Of a stretch of DNA of 64,000 nucleotides, positions 60,366 through 64,000 are shown in pieces (the stretch's first letter is position 1; every line of letters begins with the position of its first letter). The notes beneath the pieces were generated by a model, which searched no databases, was not told where the DNA came from, and saw only the letters and a list, made by a program, of their open reading frames with translations. The stretch lies in contig JASANE010011830.1 in assembly GCA_030248225.1 (NCBI GenBank), positions 1-64,000 on the forward strand, written 5' to 3'. A program made the position numbers and the translations under genes. This stretch comes from Trileptium ribeirensis. Taxonomy: Eukaryota > Nematoda > Enoplea > Enoplida > Thoracostomopsidae.

Positions 60366-60400
60366 GTATATAAGCCAGTTGCACAGCTCAGTCGGTGAGT
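60366..60400 (+). promoter_or_regulatory. LTR core promoter (TATA box and likely start)
   Basis: GTATATAAG at about 60366 is followed ~25-30 bp later by CACAGCTCAGTCGG, a plausible initiator. Position relative to the poly(A) signal (61049) and primer-binding site (61271) fits a retroelement LTR. Confidence 0.6.
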
Positions 60401-61035
60401 TAATCTCCGAAGCAGTTGCCGCTGGTAAGTAGCTCTATTATTATTTTGTTAAAAATTTATTAAGTGCTGAGTGTAAGCACACCGTAACACTAGCAATTGG
60501 GGAACTAGTGGTGGAGTTTGAGTATAACTGTGGTACCCTATTAGCTAAGAAGTTTGGTCGTCTTCTAGTGGCTTAAGAGTTAAGTGTATAGCAGGGAAGG
60601 ACGCTAATTCCCTTCCTTTCGGTACTTTTAGCTTGTATTGGTTGGAGATTTATCTGTCTATTATCAGACCTCACGGAAAATTTCACCGTTATCAACAATT
60701 GTTCTCTTGGGTACCCTGTTGCATAATATACTTAAGGATAGCTTGGGGAACACATACTGCATAGTCGTAAGTTTGTATACCTATAGATGAGTTTAATCTC
60801 CGAAGAAACCGCAGCTGGTAAGTAGTCTCTTCAATCATTTTGTACTAGCATTAAAAGTTATTGCGTGAGGAAGGACGAATTATTCCCTTCCTATATTATA
60901 GGGTAGAGTTTTGTTGGGAGGACGCTTATCTCCTTCCTTGATTTGTGAGAATTTTAATTGTGGTTGCCCTGCAGTACTATTAGACCTCACGGTCGCTCTC
61001 ATCGTTTTCAACTGTTTTTTCTTGACCATAGTAAA
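60396..61035 (+). repeat. Duplicated LTR/leader segment with two splice donors
   Basis: TTAATCTCCGAAG...GCTGGTAAGTAG occurs at 60400 and 60793, and AGACCTCACGG with a CAAC(A)-rich follow-up at 60665 and 60982. So ~300 bp is present twice with indels. Each copy carries a strong donor-like GCTGGTAAGTAG and a hairpin-like GGAAGGACG...CCCTTCC word. Confidence 0.75.
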
Positions 61036-61048
61036 ATACTTGGGGCAT

Positions 61049-61054
61049 AATAAA
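61049..61054 (+). terminator. Poly(A) signal in LTR
   Basis: AATAAA is followed ~20 bases later by the GT-rich tract GTGTGTGTCTT, as at the R/U5 border of an LTR. Confidence 0.6.
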
Positions 61055-61270
61055 AGAAATTTTAGAGTGTGTGTGTCTTAGCTTTCTGTGTTTAAGATTG
61101 AATTAGTTAACTTAGCCGTGACTGATTTTGCTCAGAGAGTCCAGTGTCCTTGATATTTCTTGGAGGTTTATACTAAGCTTGTGTGGTGAGCTGAGTCCTA
61201 GGTCCTGAGTGCTACATTACACATCGTACGGATTCTTGTTGAAACTTATTAGGACTAGCTTCGCTACAGT

Positions 61271-61288
61271 TGGAGGTCCCACCGAGAT
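61271..61288 (+). other. Primer-binding site complementary to tRNA-Gln
   Basis: TGGAGGTCCCACCGAGAT is complementary to the 3' end of animal tRNA-Gln (ATCTCGGTGGGACCT plus CCA). It begins two bases after CTACA, so the 5' LTR probably ends at 61268. Confidence 0.85.
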
Positions 61289-61302
61289 CCGATTTTTCTT
61301 AG

Positions 61303-62560
61303 TCGGGTCAAACGAATTCGGATAGGATTCACTTTCACGCTCAAATACCTAACGTTAAAAAATTAAATACGGCTGGTTGCAAATTGAGAAGTGCCCAAAA
61401 TCCTTATAATTTAGCCTTACCGGACGACGAGCAAGATAGCTCTTATTTTGAGACTGATCTTGAAAAGCAGCAAATGGAAAGTTTAGTTAAAAATATTAGT
61501 CAACTTGATCACGTTACGAAGGACCTAGCTTCTAGACTAGATAATGGTCTAAAAGACCTTTCGGATGAGGTCGATGAATTTTCCCAACGGGTTCGCTTGG
61601 GAAATGATACTGATCTTTTTATCTCTCTTTTTCGGGGAGATTTAACCGGTCAAGACTTTAATTCGTGGTTAGTAAATTTTAATCTAGTTTTCGATGCGTA
61701 TATAATAGATGAAAATCTGAAGTTAAAAATGTTGCCCGCATACTTAAGAGATTGGGCGAGGGACACTTATGAACGAGTCCCCGATGCCTCTAAAAGAAAT
61801 TATAACGATTTAGTACGGGCTCTGAAAACGGCTTTGCTAACACCAGAATGGTGAATGTTTCACGAGGCCGCATTAGAGCAGCGGCAACAAATGACTGGGG
61901 AAACAGTGACCGCATACCTTAAGGCGATTAAGAAGGCATGCCGTAGTATATATCAGCATGAGAACGACGCAACTTTACAGAGGAAAATTATATCTCGATT
62001 CTTTAATAGATTGCGATCGCCCGAGTTAAAATAACAAGTATTTCGGGATATTCCAAACACACTTAGGGGGGTGGAAGACCTTGCACAAAGATGAGACATG
62101 CAATCGGTTCTTTGTGGGGCGGTATCGTCAACCGTTGGTTTAACAAGTGTAACCAATCACCTGGCACAAGATCAAGCCCTACAAAAGGTAGCACAAGGCA
62201 TGGAAAAAATCTAAAAATCTGCTTGCTAAAAACCAAAAAGACATAGCAAACACACTGCAGCACTGCACCGAGTTAGGAACAGCCCTTCAAGGCAAAATAA
62301 TCGACCACCTCCTATAAGTCCAAGTCAAAGTGGATGTCTACAAAACAGACCTCGGCCTAATTTCGCGCAGGATTTTTCACCTCGCGGTCCACGATGCTTC
62401 AACTGCGGTAAACTGGGCCACATGACAATGAGCTGCTTATTGAGAGGTAGTCAAGGGGGAATGGGCAATTTTCGTGTTCAAAATAATAATCCTACATTCA
62501 GAAATAATTCCTCGCAAAATTTCAGAAGGCCTCTCCGCTTCCAATTTAAGGCCAAATATA
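61303..62560 (+). pseudogene. Retroelement gag with CCHC zinc knuckle
   Basis: The frame is open from 61303 without an ATG to TGA at 61852-61854. It shows an N-terminal helical region and then the capsid-type Retrotrans_gag block (GQDFNSWLVNFN, KMLPAYLRDWARDTYE). Similarity continues past the stop in the same frame (TGETVTAYLKAIKKACR, about 61890) to TAA near 62032. A CCHC knuckle, CFNCGKLGHMTMSC, is at 62395-62436 in the nucleocapsid position. Gag builds the particle that packages element RNA. Stops and frameshifts make it non-functional here. The LTR with tRNA-Gln primer site lies directly upstream. Gypsy/Metaviridae-like affinity is my inference. Confidence 0.85.
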
Positions 62561-62564
62561 CCTA

Positions 62565-64000
62565 ACGTCGGTCCAATGGCGAGAAGAACAAATCCCAGAA
62601 ATGTTGTCGCTATGACCACGCTTACACAAGGGCCGCAACAAAGATCCCAGGAGACTATTGTGGATGCACCATATCGTACCAAGCTTGAGAAATTGCGTAG
62701 AGAGGTTGATGCACTTTCCAAACAAAAGCAATTGCTTGTAGAGAAAGCTTACCCGCAGTTGGTGGGAGCGGTATTAGTAAAAGATAAAAGCCATGACCAA
62801 ATATATAGCCGCAAGGCTGAAGTTGTTAAATCGTCCAGCACACCTGTTGGAATGCAGAATAAACATAGGCTCGGACTCAAACTTACATATTCGCTGTTGG
62901 CCATTTTACTACTATTAACGTTGCTCGCTCCAGCCAGGTCTGTAATAACTAAAAAGCTGCGAAGGCTCCATCAGCATCTTTTCCCTTCATTTGGGGTTGG
63001 ATTCGCACCCCTGTGGCTAGTCATGACAGCTCCCGATGCAGTTTACGTCCCTATATTGGTTAATACAAGGCATGAAAAACATGAAGAATGCAGAGCTGCA
63101 GTAAGGTATTCTGTTAACCCCAAAGATTGCAATTGCACAGGTCATCAGATTTTAGATAGCGAAACACGAAAAGCTTTAAATATACTAAACGAAAACTTTC
63201 GAGATTCGGTCGATTCCACATTTTACTAGGCGTTGCTACAAAGTATTTGTACTGATAAACCTTTTGCGTGCACTTTTATTGAACCAAAAAAGCAAAAGCG
63301 TTTTGTCGCTGTTGCTTTAGCTGGAGCTGCTTCCATTGCAAGCATAGGGATGGGTATAGCAAATAGTATTGAAATGTCATACCTAAAGCCTAAAGTGATC
63401 GCATTGCAGAATTCAATAAGAGTATTCGGAGAACAGACTATTCAAAATTCAGAAAAAATTAAACTGCTCACTGTTAACCAGGAAAGAATTTATGCGATAA
63501 CACATGATATTGTCCGTTATGTAGAACAAACTTCAGTAGCATTAGAATGTACTATAATGAAGACAGTAGCCTGGGCACACTTCATGGCACAAACAAATTT
63601 TTTTGTGAATGATGTTAAGAATGTAGTTAAGGCAATGGTAATCGCGAGCAATACTGGCACTTTAACTTCTGCGATTTTGACAGCTTCACAAATTAGACAG
63701 TTAGTCGGGAGGGAGTCAACGTTACACGATTCGGTGTATTTACATGACCCAAGTTTATTTTACCATTTTGTAAAAGCTTATCCTGTTCTTATGGATATAG
63801 TTAATACAAGATTTGGCCTAATTAGAAGTACCCCGTATTCAAGTTCAAAATATTCTTCCGATAATGAAGTTCGTTAATGTTGGGTTTAACAGTAAACACT
63901 CTAATAGCACCGTTATGCGGCGTTCACGTTATAATGTCCCGAACGTTTGGAACCTATGTACCCCACACAGTGTCAGACACACTGTTGACAACAGGGTGTC
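62565..64000 (+). pseudogene. Envelope-like gene of the LTR retroelement, truncated by window end
   Basis: One frame runs from the gag end to TAG at 63227-63229 and resumes in the same frame to 63877. A further open frame, shifted, continues to the window edge. Features are a heptad-like region (LEKLRREVDALSKQKQLLVE, about 62681-62740), a hydrophobic segment at about 62882-62929 and a Cys-containing ectodomain. A basic KKQKR site at 63287-63301 is followed at once by a Gly/Ala-rich hydrophobic stretch. That order, basic cleavage site then fusion-peptide-like segment, is typical of retroviral and errantivirus/baculovirus F-type glycoproteins. The internal stop and frameshift make this copy defective. 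Pol, expected between gag and env, is missing. Confidence 0.75.

Overview
This is nuclear DNA of an animal, almost certainly an invertebrate. It is AT-rich and gene-poor. It carries GT-AG introns, AATAAA signals, one recognisable host gene (the histone H4K20 methyltransferase KMT5A/PR-Set7) and many mobile-element remnants. Nothing resembles a prokaryote, plasmid or organelle. The short TTTCAG/TTTTAG acceptors, small genes and element types would suit a nematode or related invertebrate, but that is inference.

Layout. (1) 1-12749 is one giant inverted repeat: two ~6.0 kb arms around an 804 bp spacer, without recognisable genes. The palindrome GTTCGCGAAC marks its outer edge, is clustered at 12799-13408 and recurs at 50.3-50.4 kb. 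(2) 13.4-17.4 kb holds a decayed tRNA-like sequence, a dead CR1/jockey-type LINE and one unrecognised minus-strand ORF. (3) 17.9-25.0 kb is a scrambled graveyard of a Polinton/Maverick (adintovirus-like) element: three fragments of protein-primed DNA polymerase B, one packaging-type ATPase, 39-bp minisatellite arrays flanking one polymerase fragment, and 31-bp and 101-bp minisatellites. All its genes are broken. (4) 27-34 kb has candidate exons of unrecognised genes, a ~115-bp minisatellite split by a transposon-like insert, and an hAT element nearby at 34547-35335 with a perfect 8-bp target duplication. (5) 36215-43587 is KMT5A: four exons whose introns are all phase 1, giving 412 residues. 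A MITE and a possible alternative last exon lie in intron 2. (6) 46-55.7 kb has candidate small genes, including a three-exon Cys/His-rich gene with one in-frame TGA, among several minisatellites. (7) 57.8-58.4 kb is an inverted copy of the 31-bp/101-bp module seen at 24.5-25.0 kb. (8) From about 60.3 kb to the window end lies an LTR retroelement with promoter, poly(A) signal, tRNA-Gln primer-binding site, gag with a zinc knuckle and an envelope-like gene, but no pol.

The host genes are independent units. The polymerase and ATPase fragments once served one self-synthesising DNA transposon, and gag and env one retroelement; both are interrupted by stops and frameshifts. Coordinates of repeats, junctions and exons were read by eye. 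Homology calls rest on motif recognition, without any database search.
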